Source: Pseudomonas sp. Bout1
Lineage (GTDB): Bacteria; Pseudomonadota; Gammaproteobacteria; Pseudomonadales; Pseudomonadaceae
Length of the DNA: 64,000 nt
NCBI RefSeq assembly: GCF_034314165.1
Contig: NZ_JAVIWK010000001.1
Span: 2,681,001 to 2,745,000, forward strand
Direction of reading: 5' to 3'
The notes under the pieces were generated by a model. It was not told where the DNA came from. It did not search any database and saw nothing but the letters and a program-made list of their open reading frames with translations. A program made the position numbers and the translations under genes. Below, piece after piece: positions 8,800-17,594 of the stretch (position 1 is its first letter; each line of letters starts with the position of its first letter).

Positions 8800-9998
8800 G
8801 CCTGTTCAAATACCGGGCCCTGGACAGCCAGGGCGTTGCGCAAAACGGCACCCTCGAAGCCCGGGACCAGGCCGCCGCCGTCGCCACGCTGCAAAAACGC
8901 GGGCTGCTGCTGTTGCAGATAGACGCCGCCGGTGCCCAAGGGCTGCGCAGTGCGTTCGGGCGCGGCCAGTTGAACGGCGCGGCGCTGGTGAGTTTTACCC
9001 AGCAACTGGCCACGCTACTGGGCGCGGGCCAGCCGCTGGAACGTGCGCTGGGCATCCTGCTCAAGCAACCCGGCCAGCCGCAAACCCGTGCATTGATCGA
9101 GCGCATCCGCGAGCACGTCAAGGCGGGCAAGCCATTGTCGGCGGCGCTGGCGGAGCAGGGCAGCCAGTTCTCGCCGCTGTACCTGAGCATGGTTCGCGCC
9201 GGCGAGGCGGGCGGCGCGCTGGAGAACACCTTGCGCCAGCTCGGCGACTACCTGGAACGCAGCCAGTTATTAAGGGGCGAGGTGATCAACGCGCTGATCT
9301 ATCCCGCATTCCTGGTGGTGGGCGTGCTCGGTTCGCTGGCCTTGTTGCTGGCTTACGTGGTGCCGCAGTTCGTGCCGATCTTCAACGACTTGGGCGTGCC
9401 GATCCCGCTGATCACCGAAGTGATTCTGGGGCTCGGCCAGTTCCTCGGTGCCTATGGCCTGGCGGTATTGGCGGGCTTTATCGTGACGATCTGGGGCCTG
9501 GCTGTGCGCCTGCGTAACCCGCGGCACCGCGAGCAGTACGACCGGCGTTTACTCGGTATTCGCCTTATTGGCCCGCTGTTGCAACGGGTCGAAGCCGCAC
9601 GCCTGGCGCGCACCCTCGGTACGCTGTTGAGTAACGGCGTGGCGTTGCTGCAAGCACTCGTGATCGCGCGCCAGGTCTGCACCAACCGCGCCTTGCAAGC
9701 CCAAGTCGCGCAAGCCGCCGAATCGGTGAAGGGCGGCGGCACCCTGGCCAGTGCGTTTGGCGCCCAGCCACTGCTGCCAGACCTGGCGCTGCAAATGATT
9801 GAAGTCGGCGAACAGGCCGGTGAACTGGACAGCATGCTGCTCAAGGTTGCCGACGTGTTCGACGTCGAAGCCAAACGTGGCATCGACCGCCTGCTGGCCG
9901 CGCTGGTGCCGTCGCTGACCGTGCTCATGGCCGTCCTGGTGGCGGTGATCATGCTGGCAATCATGCTGCCGCTGATGAGCCTGACCAGCAATATATGA
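8796..9998 (+). CDS. gspF: GspF, type II secretion inner membrane platform protein
   Basis: A 400-residue polytopic inner membrane protein with two T2SSF repeats. The first follows a soluble N-terminal segment (SLFKYRALDSQGVAQNGTLEARD), and the protein ends with a long hydrophobic helix near residues 365-395. Membrane segments are visible around ALIYPAFLVVGVLGSLALLLAYV and YGLAVLAGFIVTIWGLAV. The conserved LARTLGTLLSNGVALLQAL motif is present. It starts with GTG, overlapping the gspE stop by four bases, so it is translationally coupled. It should link the ATPase to the pseudopilus assembly site. Confidence 0.93.
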   Translation: MSLFKYRALDSQGVAQNGTLEARDQAAAVATLQKRGLLLLQIDAAGAQGLRSAFGRGQLNGAALVSFTQQLATLLGAGQPLERALGILLKQPGQPQTRALIERIREHVKAGKPLSAALAEQGSQFSPLYLSMVRAGEAGGALENTLRQLGDYLERSQLLRGEVINALIYPAFLVVGVLGSLALLLAYVVPQFVPIFNDLGVPIPLITEVILGLGQFLGAYGLAVLAGFIVTIWGLAVRLRNPRHREQYDRRLLGIRLIGPLLQRVEAARLARTLGTLLSNGVALLQALVIARQVCTNRALQAQVAQAAESVKGGGTLASAFGAQPLLPDLALQMIEVGEQAGELDSMLLKVADVFDVEAKRGIDRLLAALVPSLTVLMAVLVAVIMLAIMLPLMSLTSNI

Positions 9999-10018
9999 AG
10001 ACCCAAGGAAGCAAGCCC

Positions 10019-10444
10019 ATGCGCCATACCCGTTTCAAGCCCGCCCGCCGTCAGGCTGGTTTCACCTTGCTGGAAATGCTCGCGGTGATCGTGCTGCTGG
10101 GCATCGTCGCCACCATCGTGGTGCGCCAGGTTGGCGGTAACGTCGACAAGGGCAAATACGGCGCGGGCAAAGCGCAACTGGCCAGCCTGAGCATGAAAAT
10201 CGAGAGCTATGGCCTGGACGTCGGCGCGCCGCCCAAGACCCTCCGGCAATTGGTCGAGAAGCCCGACAACACCACCGGCTGGGCTGGGCCGTACGCCAAA
10301 CCTTCAGACCTCAAGGACCCGTTCGGGCACGCCTTCGGCTATCGCTTCCCCGGTGAGCACGGCGCCTTCGACCTGATCTTCTACGGTCAGGACGGCCAGC
10401 CCGGCGGCGAAGGCTACAGCGCCGACCTGGGCAACTGGGAATAA
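10019..10444 (+). CDS. gspG: GspG, major pseudopilin
   Basis: Major pseudopilin, about 141 residues. The class III signal RRQAG|FTLLEMLAVIVLLGI gives a prepilin-peptidase cut before Phe with Glu at mature position 5, followed by the hydrophobic helix. The C-terminal segment GPYAKPSDLKDPFGHAFGYR and the acidic end are typical of GspG. An in-frame ATG at 9995 overlaps the gspF stop, but AAGGAA sits ideally before the ATG at 10019, which I prefer. No prepilin peptidase gene (gspO) lies in the cluster, so the shared PilD-type enzyme elsewhere must process it. Confidence 0.92.
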   Translation: MRHTRFKPARRQAGFTLLEMLAVIVLLGIVATIVVRQVGGNVDKGKYGAGKAQLASLSMKIESYGLDVGAPPKTLRQLVEKPDNTTGWAGPYAKPSDLKDPFGHAFGYRFPGEHGAFDLIFYGQDGQPGGEGYSADLGNWE

Positions 10445-10875
10445 TGCCGGCCCTCCAACGCGGTTTTACCCTGCTGGAAATGCTGGCGGTGATCATCTTG
10501 ATCAGCCTCGCGGCCGGGTTGGTGGGATTTGGCCTGCAACAAGGCCTGCGGGTTGCCAAGGAGCGCCAGGCGGTCGGGCAGATGGTCGGTGCGCTGCGCA
10601 GCACACGGGCGCAGGCGATTATCAGCGGCACGCCGGCCAGGACGGTATTTGACCTGGAGCAACTAAGTTTCCAGGCGCCGGGGCGGCCTGTCAGGCATTG
10701 GCCGGCCGACCTGCAAGTGACGGTGCACACCGCCGAACACGCAGGCGCGGCCGTGGAGTTTTACCCCGACGGCAGTTCCACCGGAGGCAACCTGTTGTTG
10801 GCCAATGGCTCGCGGCGCTGGCGCATCGATATTGGCTGGCTGACTGGCAGCGTGCAGTCGAAGGTATTGCCATGA
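10444..10875 (+). CDS. gspH: GspH, minor pseudopilin
   Basis: Minor pseudopilin of 143 residues. It starts LQRG|FTLLEMLAVIILISLA, so prepilin peptidase should cut after seven residues, leaving Phe1 and Glu5. The globular part holds the GspH-type FYPDGSSTGGNLLLANG segment near residue 105. The ATG overlaps the last base of gspG (TAATG), indicating coupled translation. Minor pseudopilins H to K form the tip that starts pseudopilus assembly. Confidence 0.9.
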   Translation: MPALQRGFTLLEMLAVIILISLAAGLVGFGLQQGLRVAKERQAVGQMVGALRSTRAQAIISGTPARTVFDLEQLSFQAPGRPVRHWPADLQVTVHTAEHAGAAVEFYPDGSSTGGNLLLANGSRRWRIDIGWLTGSVQSKVLP

Positions 10876-11243
10876 ATCGCCAGTCGGGTTTCACCTTGCT
10901 GGAAATGCTCGCCGCACTGACCCTCATGGCGATTTGCAGCAGCGTACTGCTGGTCGCATTCGGCCAGAGCGCGCGCTCGTTATTACAGGTCGCCCACAGC
11001 GACCGTCTGACCCATGCCGCCTTGAGCGTGATGGATCAGGAAACCTCCGGCCCACTGGCCAGCGGCACTCGCCAGGGCAGCCTGGGCGATGGTATCGATT
11101 GGCAATTGAGCATCGCCCAGCAGCCGACACGTATCGGTCAGCCACGCTTGTTTCGCCTCGACCTGACCGTCAGCGAGGCCCGGCGCCAGGCGCGTTTCAG
11201 TACCTTGAAGCTGCGCGCTGCCACCGACAGGGCGGGTCTGTGA
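10872..11243 (+). CDS. gspI: GspI, minor pseudopilin
   Basis: A 123-residue minor pseudopilin with a very short leader, MNRQSG|FTLLEMLAALTLMAI, and a body with the GspI-type DWQLSIAQQPTR and LFRLDLTVS pattern. The ATG at 10872 overlaps the gspH stop by four bases. The open frame extends far upstream, but that portion is antisense-like noise within gspH, and the leader peptide fixes the start. GspI pairs with GspJ and GspK at the pseudopilus tip. Confidence 0.9.
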   Translation: MNRQSGFTLLEMLAALTLMAICSSVLLVAFGQSARSLLQVAHSDRLTHAALSVMDQETSGPLASGTRQGSLGDGIDWQLSIAQQPTRIGQPRLFRLDLTVSEARRQARFSTLKLRAATDRAGL

Positions 11244-11860
11244 ATCGGCGTCAGCAGGGTTTTACCTTGCTGGAGATCATGATCGTGCTCAGTTTGCTGG
11301 GGCTGTTGTTGGCCCTGGTGGGCGGTGCGTTGCTGGGCGCCAACCATGCGGTGCTCAAGGCCCAGCGCTACACGGCCAGCCTGGATGAAATGCGCGCCGC
11401 GCAACAGTTCCTGCGCACGTCCATCAGCGAGGCGCTGCCTCTGGACGTGACTGAGGACGACAGCCAAACCAACGGCTTTTTCGTCGGCTCCGCCCAGCGC
11501 CTGCAATTCGTCGCGACCTTGCCGGGCGTGCTCGGCGGCGGCATTCAGCGTTTCACTTTGCAGTTGACCGAGCGCGAGTTGCAGGTAGCGTTCGCCCGGT
11601 TTGAGTCCAGCGCCCAGGTGAGCGTGCCGGCTACCCGCGGCGAGCCGCAGGTGCTGCTGAAGAATGTCGAGGATTTGCAATTCAGGTATCGCGGCGTGTC
11701 GCCCAAGGGCCAAGCCACCGGCTGGGTCAGCGACTGGCCATGGACCAAGCGCCTGCCGTACGCGGTGCGCATTGCGGCACGGGTCGACGGGCCGGTGCCG
11801 TGGGTGACCCAAGTGGTGGCCCTGCGACTGAATCTCTCCAGCGGCGCATCGGACCAATGA
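11240..11860 (+). CDS. gspJ: GspJ, minor pseudopilin
   Basis: A 206-residue minor pseudopilin. It starts with GTG at 11240, overlapping the gspI stop by four bases, and reads NRRQQG|FTLLEIMIVLSLLGL, a standard prepilin-peptidase site. The central region has the GspJ pattern (LLKNVEDLQFRYRG, then DWPWTKRLPYAVRI). An upstream extension of the frame overlaps gspI and is ignored because the leader defines the start. Confidence 0.9.
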   Translation: MNRRQQGFTLLEIMIVLSLLGLLLALVGGALLGANHAVLKAQRYTASLDEMRAAQQFLRTSISEALPLDVTEDDSQTNGFFVGSAQRLQFVATLPGVLGGGIQRFTLQLTERELQVAFARFESSAQVSVPATRGEPQVLLKNVEDLQFRYRGVSPKGQATGWVSDWPWTKRLPYAVRIAARVDGPVPWVTQVVALRLNLSSGASDQ

Positions 11861-12579
11861 AGCGCCAGCGCGGCGTAGCGCTGCTGCTGGTGCTGTGGGT
11901 GCTGGCGTTGCTCAGTCTGCTGCTGGGCGGTCTGGCCGGGTGGGTGCAGTTGGAAAGCCGCCAGGCCCTTTGGCATCGCCAGCACACCCAGGCGTTGCTG
12001 GCGGCAGAGGCGGGGGTGGCGCTGGCCATGCGGGCCCTGGCCGACCCGCTGCAACGCAAGCAATGGATCGCCGACGGCCGTGAAATGCCCTTGGTGTTTG
12101 ACGATGCACAGTTACGCGTGAGCCTGCACAGCGAGCGCGGCAAGCTGTATTTGAACAGCGCTGAGGCGACCGACTTCGCCCGCCTGGCCCTGGCCTGCGG
12201 TGCGACCCAGGCCCAGGCCAGCCGGCTCGCCAAGGATTTGGAGGCACGGCGCAACGAAGGCCTGGCGCCGTTCCGGGTGGTGGAGGAAGTGCGGCAACTC
12301 CCCGGCATGACTCAGGCGCTGTACCGCCGGCTGGCCCCGGAAATCAGCTTGTGGAGTGGCCTGGACCGACCCGATCCCGCTTTCGCCAGCCCCTTGATGC
12401 GTCGCGCCTTGAACCTGCCCCGGCAAAGCGCGGTGGGCGCCGACCCGGGTGACGTGCTGGTGATCGACAGCCGCGCACAACGCCCCGGCGGTTACCACGC
12501 CCGGTTACGAACCACGGTGTTATTGAGCTCATCGGAGGAAAGCGCACAGCCTTATCGGGTGCTGCGTTGGCAAGAATGA
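11857..12579 (+). CDS. gspK: GspK, minor pseudopilin (short form)
   Basis: A 240-residue GspK-type protein. The leader MKRQRG|VALLLVLWVLALLSLLL has the prepilin cut site but no Glu at mature position 5, as is normal for GspK. The body contains NSAEATDFARLALACGATQ and the helix-hairpin region LRQLPGMTQALYRRLAPEIS. It is noticeably shorter than well-studied GspK proteins (about 300 residues or more), so part of the alpha-helical insert may be missing. The ATG at 11857 overlaps gspJ by four bases. Confidence 0.87.
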   Translation: MKRQRGVALLLVLWVLALLSLLLGGLAGWVQLESRQALWHRQHTQALLAAEAGVALAMRALADPLQRKQWIADGREMPLVFDDAQLRVSLHSERGKLYLNSAEATDFARLALACGATQAQASRLAKDLEARRNEGLAPFRVVEEVRQLPGMTQALYRRLAPEISLWSGLDRPDPAFASPLMRRALNLPRQSAVGADPGDVLVIDSRAQRPGGYHARLRTTVLLSSSEESAQPYRVLRWQE

Positions 12580-13613
12580 ATCGATACCTTTCGGCGCCCA
12601 TGGCGCACCTTCAACGGCTGGCAGAGCCGCTCACCCGGCGCTGGCGCGGCAGCTTGCTGAACGTGGGCGGGCAGCTGTGGCTCAAGGAGCTGCGTAGCTG
12701 CCTGCCGGCATGGCTATCGATCCACGACATCCCCGAGTACCGCTACCACTGGCCGTTGACCGAGCCGGTGGCACACCCTGGCGGTGAAGTGCGCCAGGTG
12801 CTGGTGCTTGCGCAGGGGGCGGTGCTGTTGCAAACCCTTCAACTGCCCCTGGCGGCTGCGCGCAACCTGTCGACGGTGGTGGGCTATGAGCTGGACCGCT
12901 TTACCCCGTTCGAGGCTGAACAGCTGTACTTCGTGGCCCGTCAGGAACAGCGCACGGCCACGCAGGTGCGGGTGACGCTGGTGGCGATTTTGCGTGAGCG
13001 CCTGGATCAGATACTCGTGGAATGTGCCGCCCTCGGCTTGCAGCCCCACGCGGTGGATGTGAACGCAATGGGCATCGATTTGCTGCCGGCTCCGTTGCGT
13101 CCACGCCAGCGCCCAGCCGGCAAGGGCTTGCAACGCAGCTTGCCGTGGCTGTGCGGCGCGTTGTTGATTGCGGCGATGTTGTTGTGGCTCAACGACCGCC
13201 AGCGGGTGCTCGACGTTATGCATGAGCAGGTCCAGCAGCAAAAAGCCCAGGTCGCCGAGGTCCAGCGCCTGCGCCAGCAACTGCTCAACACCCGGGGTGC
13301 CGCGCAATACCTGATCCGCCGCAAGTCGGCGCAACCACCGCTGGCTGCGCTGCTGAACGAGCTGACCGCGTGCCTGCCCGCCGACACCTGGATCGACCAG
13401 TTGGACGTCAACAACGGCGCCGAGGTTTCCTTCTCCGGGCAGAGCGCCAAGGCGAGTGCACTGATCACCCGGATCAAGGCCTGCCACAGCCTGGAAAACG
13501 CCCAGTTCGAAGGGGTGATCCAACCCGACGCGCAAACCGGCAAGGATCAGTTTTCCCTGCGCGCCCACTTGCACCAGGAGGCCGCCGATGCGCCGACCAC
13601 TGACACCCCGTGA
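12576..13613 (+). CDS. gspL: GspL, inner membrane assembly protein
   Basis: A 345-residue bitopic inner membrane protein. The N-terminal actin-like cytoplasmic region (which recruits GspE) includes LQLPLAAARNLSTVVGYELDRFTPF. One membrane helix lies around LPWLCGALLIAAMLLWL (residues about 189-205), followed by a coiled coil rich in Gln and Arg and a PilN-like periplasmic ferredoxin-fold domain. The upstream TTG at 12567 is in frame, but the ATG at 12576 forms the usual 4-base overlap with the gspK stop and is preferred. Confidence 0.88.
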   Translation: MNRYLSAPMAHLQRLAEPLTRRWRGSLLNVGGQLWLKELRSCLPAWLSIHDIPEYRYHWPLTEPVAHPGGEVRQVLVLAQGAVLLQTLQLPLAAARNLSTVVGYELDRFTPFEAEQLYFVARQEQRTATQVRVTLVAILRERLDQILVECAALGLQPHAVDVNAMGIDLLPAPLRPRQRPAGKGLQRSLPWLCGALLIAAMLLWLNDRQRVLDVMHEQVQQQKAQVAEVQRLRQQLLNTRGAAQYLIRRKSAQPPLAALLNELTACLPADTWIDQLDVNNGAEVSFSGQSAKASALITRIKACHSLENAQFEGVIQPDAQTGKDQFSLRAHLHQEAADAPTTDTP

Positions 13614-14199
13614 ACGGCGCGGCGCGGCCTTGCTAATCCTGGCGCTGGTGCTCGGCAGCGCCTACTGGCTGCTGATCGACAGCTGGTTTGCCGGGCCATT
13701 GCGCGCCATGGGCGAGCAAGCCGAACAGCTGCGCGAACAACAGCAACGCTATGCCGGCCTGCTGCAGCAGGGTGCGTCCCTGCGCGAGCAACTGGAGCAA
13801 GCCCGCCAGGACCCGGCCAGCAGCACCAGCCTGCTGCCCGGTGATGACCCCAGCGTGGTGGCAGCGGACCTGATGCAGCGCATCGCCGACCTGATCAGCA
13901 GCCGTGCCAGCCTCGGCGGCGGCTGCAGCCTGACCCAGCGCATGCCCATCACCCCGGAGCAGGATGACACCGAGCCCTATCGCCAGGTGAAAGTCAGCCT
14001 GACCCTCAACTGCGCCATCGAACCCCTGAGCGCGATCCTGCATGAACTGGAGTACCAGCGGCCGTTCCTGTTCGTGGACGAAATCAGCATCCGCCGCGGG
14101 CCGAATGCTCCCGCCAGCGGCGGCGCCGGAAAGCTGGTGGTGCACCTGCTGGTGCGCGGCTATCTGCAACCGGCTGCCGCCACGCAGGCCCGCCGATGA
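13588..14199 (+). CDS. gspM: GspM, inner membrane assembly protein
   Basis: A 203-residue GspM/PilO-like protein with a short cytoplasmic end, one membrane helix (AALLILALVLGSAYWLLI), a coiled coil (EQAEQLREQQQRYAGLLQQG) and a periplasmic ferredoxin-like domain that should pair with GspL. It overlaps gspL by 26 bases. The start is fixed by a strong AGGAGG just upstream of the ATG at 13588. Confidence 0.88.
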   Translation: MRRPLTPRERRGAALLILALVLGSAYWLLIDSWFAGPLRAMGEQAEQLREQQQRYAGLLQQGASLREQLEQARQDPASSTSLLPGDDPSVVAADLMQRIADLISSRASLGGGCSLTQRMPITPEQDDTEPYRQVKVSLTLNCAIEPLSAILHELEYQRPFLFVDEISIRRGPNAPASGGAGKLVVHLLVRGYLQPAAATQARR

Positions 14200-14720
14200 T
14201 CAATTCATTACGGCCTCTGGAATGGGGACTGCTCGGTGTGGCCGGGCTGCTGGGCCTGCTGATGGCGGGCATCTTGAGCAGCATCGGTGATGCGCCGCAG
14301 TGGCTGGATGAGCCTGCCTCCACGGCGCGCGCCAATGCCTCGGCCAAGGTCCGCGTCGCCCCGAGTGCGAGCCTGGAAAGCCTCGCCGGCACCTGGCAGG
14401 AGCCGCTGTTCAGCCCCGACCGCAGCCCCGATGCCGCCATTGGCCAGGCCGAGGTGTCCAGCCTGTCGAGCCTGAAACTGACCGGCGTACTGCTCGACGG
14501 CGACCTGCGCGTCGCCCTGCTCAAACGTCCCGACGGCCCGCCCCTCAAAATCCACCAAGGCCAGACCCTGCCCAACGGCTGGCGCCTGGAACACCTGACA
14601 CCGTTGCACGCCCGTTTTGTGCTGGATGGCCGCACCCAAACCCTGAGCCTTAGCGTTCCGCGTTTGCCGCCGGCATCCACCACGCCGCCGATTTCCCTTC
14701 CTCACGAGCCCGCCCCTTGA
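14196..14720 (+). CDS. gspN: GspN, GspC-like inner membrane connector
   Basis: A 174-residue protein with one N-terminal membrane helix (WGLLGVAGLLGLLMAGILS) and a single periplasmic domain resembling the HR domain of GspC/PulC (SSLKLTGVLLDGDLRVALL to LPNGWRLEHLTPLHARFVL). It has no PDZ or coiled-coil end. No other gspC lies in the cluster, so this protein probably acts as the connector between the inner membrane platform and the secretin. It starts with ATG overlapping gspM by four bases. Confidence 0.82.
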   Translation: MINSLRPLEWGLLGVAGLLGLLMAGILSSIGDAPQWLDEPASTARANASAKVRVAPSASLESLAGTWQEPLFSPDRSPDAAIGQAEVSSLSSLKLTGVLLDGDLRVALLKRPDGPPLKIHQGQTLPNGWRLEHLTPLHARFVLDGRTQTLSLSVPRLPPASTTPPISLPHEPAP

Positions 14721-16894
14721 TCGATACTTGCCCTGGCGCCTTGCGCACCACCGTGTTTTGCCTGGCCACGGCCGCCTCACTGGGCGGCTGTGGGTCATTC
14801 CCCGATCACCTCGACCCGGACGATGCCTTGCTCCACGAGGCGATGCAGGGCACCGGTTCGCAACGCCCGCCCGTGGACGCAGCCAGCGACCCGCCTGCCC
14901 AGCCCCAAGCACCCACGCCGCCCCAGCGCCAGTTGATTCGCGGCAACCAGCAGTTTGTGCGTGCGCCCGCACCGGCGCCTGCGGTCAAGGATGAAGCCAC
15001 TGGCGACATCGTGTTCAACTTCGCCGACCAGCCGATCGAGGCGGTGATCAACAGCGTCATGGGCGACCTGTTGCACGAGAACTACAGCATCGCCGAGGGC
15101 GTGAAAGGCAACGTGAGCTTTTCCACCTCCAGACCGGTGAGCAAGCAGCAGGCGTTGTCGATCCTCGAAACCCTGCTGTCCTGGACCGATAACGCGATGA
15201 TTCGCCAGGGCCAGCGCTACGTGATCCTGCCGGCAAACCAGGCGGTGACGGGCAAGCTGGTGCCGCAAATGAGCGTGTCGCCACCCTCCAGCGGGCTCTC
15301 GGCGCGGCTGTTTGCGCTGCGCTTTATCTCGGCCACGCAAATGCAGAAACTGCTCAAGCCGTTTGCCCGGGAAAACGCGTTCCTGCTGGTGGACCCGGCG
15401 CGCAATGTGTTGAGCCTGGCCGGTACGCCGGATGAGTTGGCCAACTACCAGGACACCATCGACACCTTCGATGTTGATTGGCTCAAAGGCATGTCGGTGG
15501 GGGTGTTCGGCTTGCAGCGGGCCTCGGTGGCCGAGTTGATGCCCGAGCTGCAAAAGATGTTCGGCCCCGACAGCGGCATGCCCCTGGCGGACATGGTGCG
15601 GTTCCTGCCGATCGAGCGCACCAACTCGGTGGTGGCGATCTCGTCCCAGCCGCAGTACCTCAGTGAAGTTGGCGACTGGATTCACACCATCGACGAAGGC
15701 GGCGGCAACGAACCGCAGATGTACGTGTACGACGTGCGCAATATGAAAGCCACGGACCTCGCCAAGTACCTGCGCCAGATCTACGGCACCGGCGCGATCA
15801 AGGACGATACGCCGGCCAAGGTGGCGCCGGGTTTGCGCACCGCGACCTTGTCCTCACTCAACACCAGCGGCAATAGCGCGGGCCTGAGCAGCAGCCCTCC
15901 CGCAGGCGATGATGAAGAGCAGCCCGCGGCCGCCAGCGAAGAGAATGAACGCGTGGAACCGGGCGCTGGCGACAAAAGCCTCGACGCTGGCACCCGAATC
16001 ACCGCGCAAAAAAGCAGTAACCAACTGTTGGTGCGCACGCGCCCGGTGCAGTGGAAGGAGATCGAATCGGCGATCAAACGCCTCGACAACCCACCACTGC
16101 AAGTGCAGATCGAGACGCGCATCCTTGAAGTCAAACTCACCGGCGAACTCGACCTCGGCGTGCAATGGTACCTGGGACGCCTGGCAGGCAACTCCACCAG
16201 TACCACCGTGGCCAATACCCCCGGCAGTCAGGGCGCGCTGGGCGGTGGCGGCGCGGGGTTGGGCGCAGATTCGCTGTTCTATTCCTTCGTCAGCTCCAAC
16301 CTGCAAGTGGCCTTGCATGCCCTGGAGACCAATGGCCGAACCCAGGTGCTGTCGGCGCCGTCGCTGGTGGTGATGAACAACCAGCCGGCGCAGATCCAGG
16401 TGGGCGACAACATCCCCATCAGCCAGACCACGGTCAACACCGGCAACGCCGACAGCACCTTGAGCAGCGTGGAATACGTGCAGACCGGGGTGATCCTTGA
16501 CGTGGTGCCGCGCATCAACCCGGGTGGCCTGGTGTACATGGACATCCAGCAGCAGGTCAGTGACGCCGAGACCCCGACCACCAACAGCAGCGACACGCCC
16601 AACAACCCGCGTATCTCCACGCGCTCGGTGTCCACCCAAGTGGCGGTGCAAAGCGGCCAGACCGTCTTGCTCGGCGGGCTGATCAAGCAGGACAACGCCG
16701 AGAGCGTCAGCGCCGTGCCGTACCTGGGGAAAATCCCGGGGCTGCGCTGGTTGTTTGGCAGCACCAGCAAGTCCAGGGATCGCACCGAGTTGATTGTGCT
16801 GATCACGCCCAGGGTGATTACCAGCAGCAGCCAGTCGCGGCAGGTGACGGATGATTATCGCCAGCAGATGCAGCTGTTGCGCCCGGCGAACTGA
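14717..16894 (+). CDS. gspD: GspD, lipoprotein secretin (HxcQ-like)
   Basis: Outer membrane secretin of 725 residues. Parts in order: signal with lipobox SLGGC (Cys25), a Pro/Ala-rich linker, N0 (IVFNFADQPIEAVINSVMGD), N1-N3 repeats (LFALRFISATQMQKLL, VFGLQRASVAELMPELQ, VYDVRNMKATDLAKYLRQI), and the secretin core (LQVALHALETNGRTQVLSAP, then VQSGQTVLLGGLIKQD and FGSTSKSRDRTELIVLITP). The lipobox makes it a self-piloting liposecretin like P. aeruginosa HxcQ, which fits the lack of a pilotin gene. Start is TTG at 14717, overlapping the gspN stop; no better start keeps the signal peptide. Confidence 0.92.
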   Translation: MIDTCPGALRTTVFCLATAASLGGCGSFPDHLDPDDALLHEAMQGTGSQRPPVDAASDPPAQPQAPTPPQRQLIRGNQQFVRAPAPAPAVKDEATGDIVFNFADQPIEAVINSVMGDLLHENYSIAEGVKGNVSFSTSRPVSKQQALSILETLLSWTDNAMIRQGQRYVILPANQAVTGKLVPQMSVSPPSSGLSARLFALRFISATQMQKLLKPFARENAFLLVDPARNVLSLAGTPDELANYQDTIDTFDVDWLKGMSVGVFGLQRASVAELMPELQKMFGPDSGMPLADMVRFLPIERTNSVVAISSQPQYLSEVGDWIHTIDEGGGNEPQMYVYDVRNMKATDLAKYLRQIYGTGAIKDDTPAKVAPGLRTATLSSLNTSGNSAGLSSSPPAGDDEEQPAAASEENERVEPGAGDKSLDAGTRITAQKSSNQLLVRTRPVQWKEIESAIKRLDNPPLQVQIETRILEVKLTGELDLGVQWYLGRLAGNSTSTTVANTPGSQGALGGGGAGLGADSLFYSFVSSNLQVALHALETNGRTQVLSAPSLVVMNNQPAQIQVGDNIPISQTTVNTGNADSTLSSVEYVQTGVILDVVPRINPGGLVYMDIQQQVSDAETPTTNSSDTPNNPRISTRSVSTQVAVQSGQTVLLGGLIKQDNAESVSAVPYLGKIPGLRWLFGSTSKSRDRTELIVLITPRVITSSSQSRQVTDDYRQQMQLLRPAN

Positions 16895-16902
16895 ACGGCG
16901 CG

Positions 16903-17565
16903 TCAGCCCTTGCGTTGCAAGGTGTGATAGCCCAGCGCTGCCCGGGCTTCACGCAACGATTTGCCTTCATCAAGCAACGCCCGGATACGCGCCTCCACCG
17001 CTTCAATCGAACGCGCGCACGCCGCCACTTCATGGGCGCGCTCGCGCGGCACGATCACCACGCCGTTGGCATCGGCGACCACGATGTCGCGGGCACACAC
17101 ACGGGCCTGGCCGATGGACACCGGCTGGTTCACCGCTTCCACTTCAACCCGGTCCTTGCCGGTACGCATGAACCGGCCCTTGGTGAACAACGGGTAGCCA
17201 TCGCCCAGCGCCTTGCTCACGTCGCGGCACACGCCATCGATCACGGTCGCGGCGATCCGCTGGCTGCCGGCGTATTGGGTCATGATGTCGCCCCACACGG
17301 TGCAGTCGGTACGCCCGTCGTTGTCGATCACCACCACATCGCCTTCGGCCACGTCATCGACAAAGTCGCCGACGGTGCCCGGCGGGGTGCTGGCGCTGAC
17401 GTAGCGCACGGTGAAGGCCGGGCCGACGACCACCTGGCGATAGTTGTCCAGGGGCATGATGCCCAGGCATTGGCCGGGCAGGCCGAGTTTGTCCAGGGCG
17501 TCGGACACGCCCGGGGTGTCCAGGCCGGCAAACAGGGCAACCAATTCTTGGTCTTGGGGTGACAT
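16903..17565 (-). CDS. RraA-family aldolase-like protein (HMG/CHA aldolase type)
   Basis: A 220-residue RraA-fold protein. The segment GDIMTQYAGSQRIAATVIDG followed by VCRD holds the Asp-Gly and Arg-Asp residues that bind metal and pyruvate enolate in 4-hydroxy-4-methyl-2-oxoglutarate/4-carboxy-4-hydroxy-2-oxoadipate aldolases. The C-terminal tail (residues about 185-220) carries extra helices. Such enzymes also decarboxylate oxaloacetate, and true RNase E inhibitors share the fold, so the substrate is unproven. The ATG at 17565 has AAGGAG upstream. It is last in a minus-strand operon with an MFS carrier, an aminotransferase and a second RraA paralogue, which argues for a catabolic aldolase. 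Confidence 0.8.
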   Translation of the reverse strand: MSPQDQELVALFAGLDTPGVSDALDKLGLPGQCLGIMPLDNYRQVVVGPAFTVRYVSASTPPGTVGDFVDDVAEGDVVVIDNDGRTDCTVWGDIMTQYAGSQRIAATVIDGVCRDVSKALGDGYPLFTKGRFMRTGKDRVEVEAVNQPVSIGQARVCARDIVVADANGVVIVPRERAHEVAACARSIEAVEARIRALLDEGKSLREARAALGYHTLQRKG

Positions 17566-17594
17566 GGGTAACTCCTTGTGTTGGGGGAAATCAG

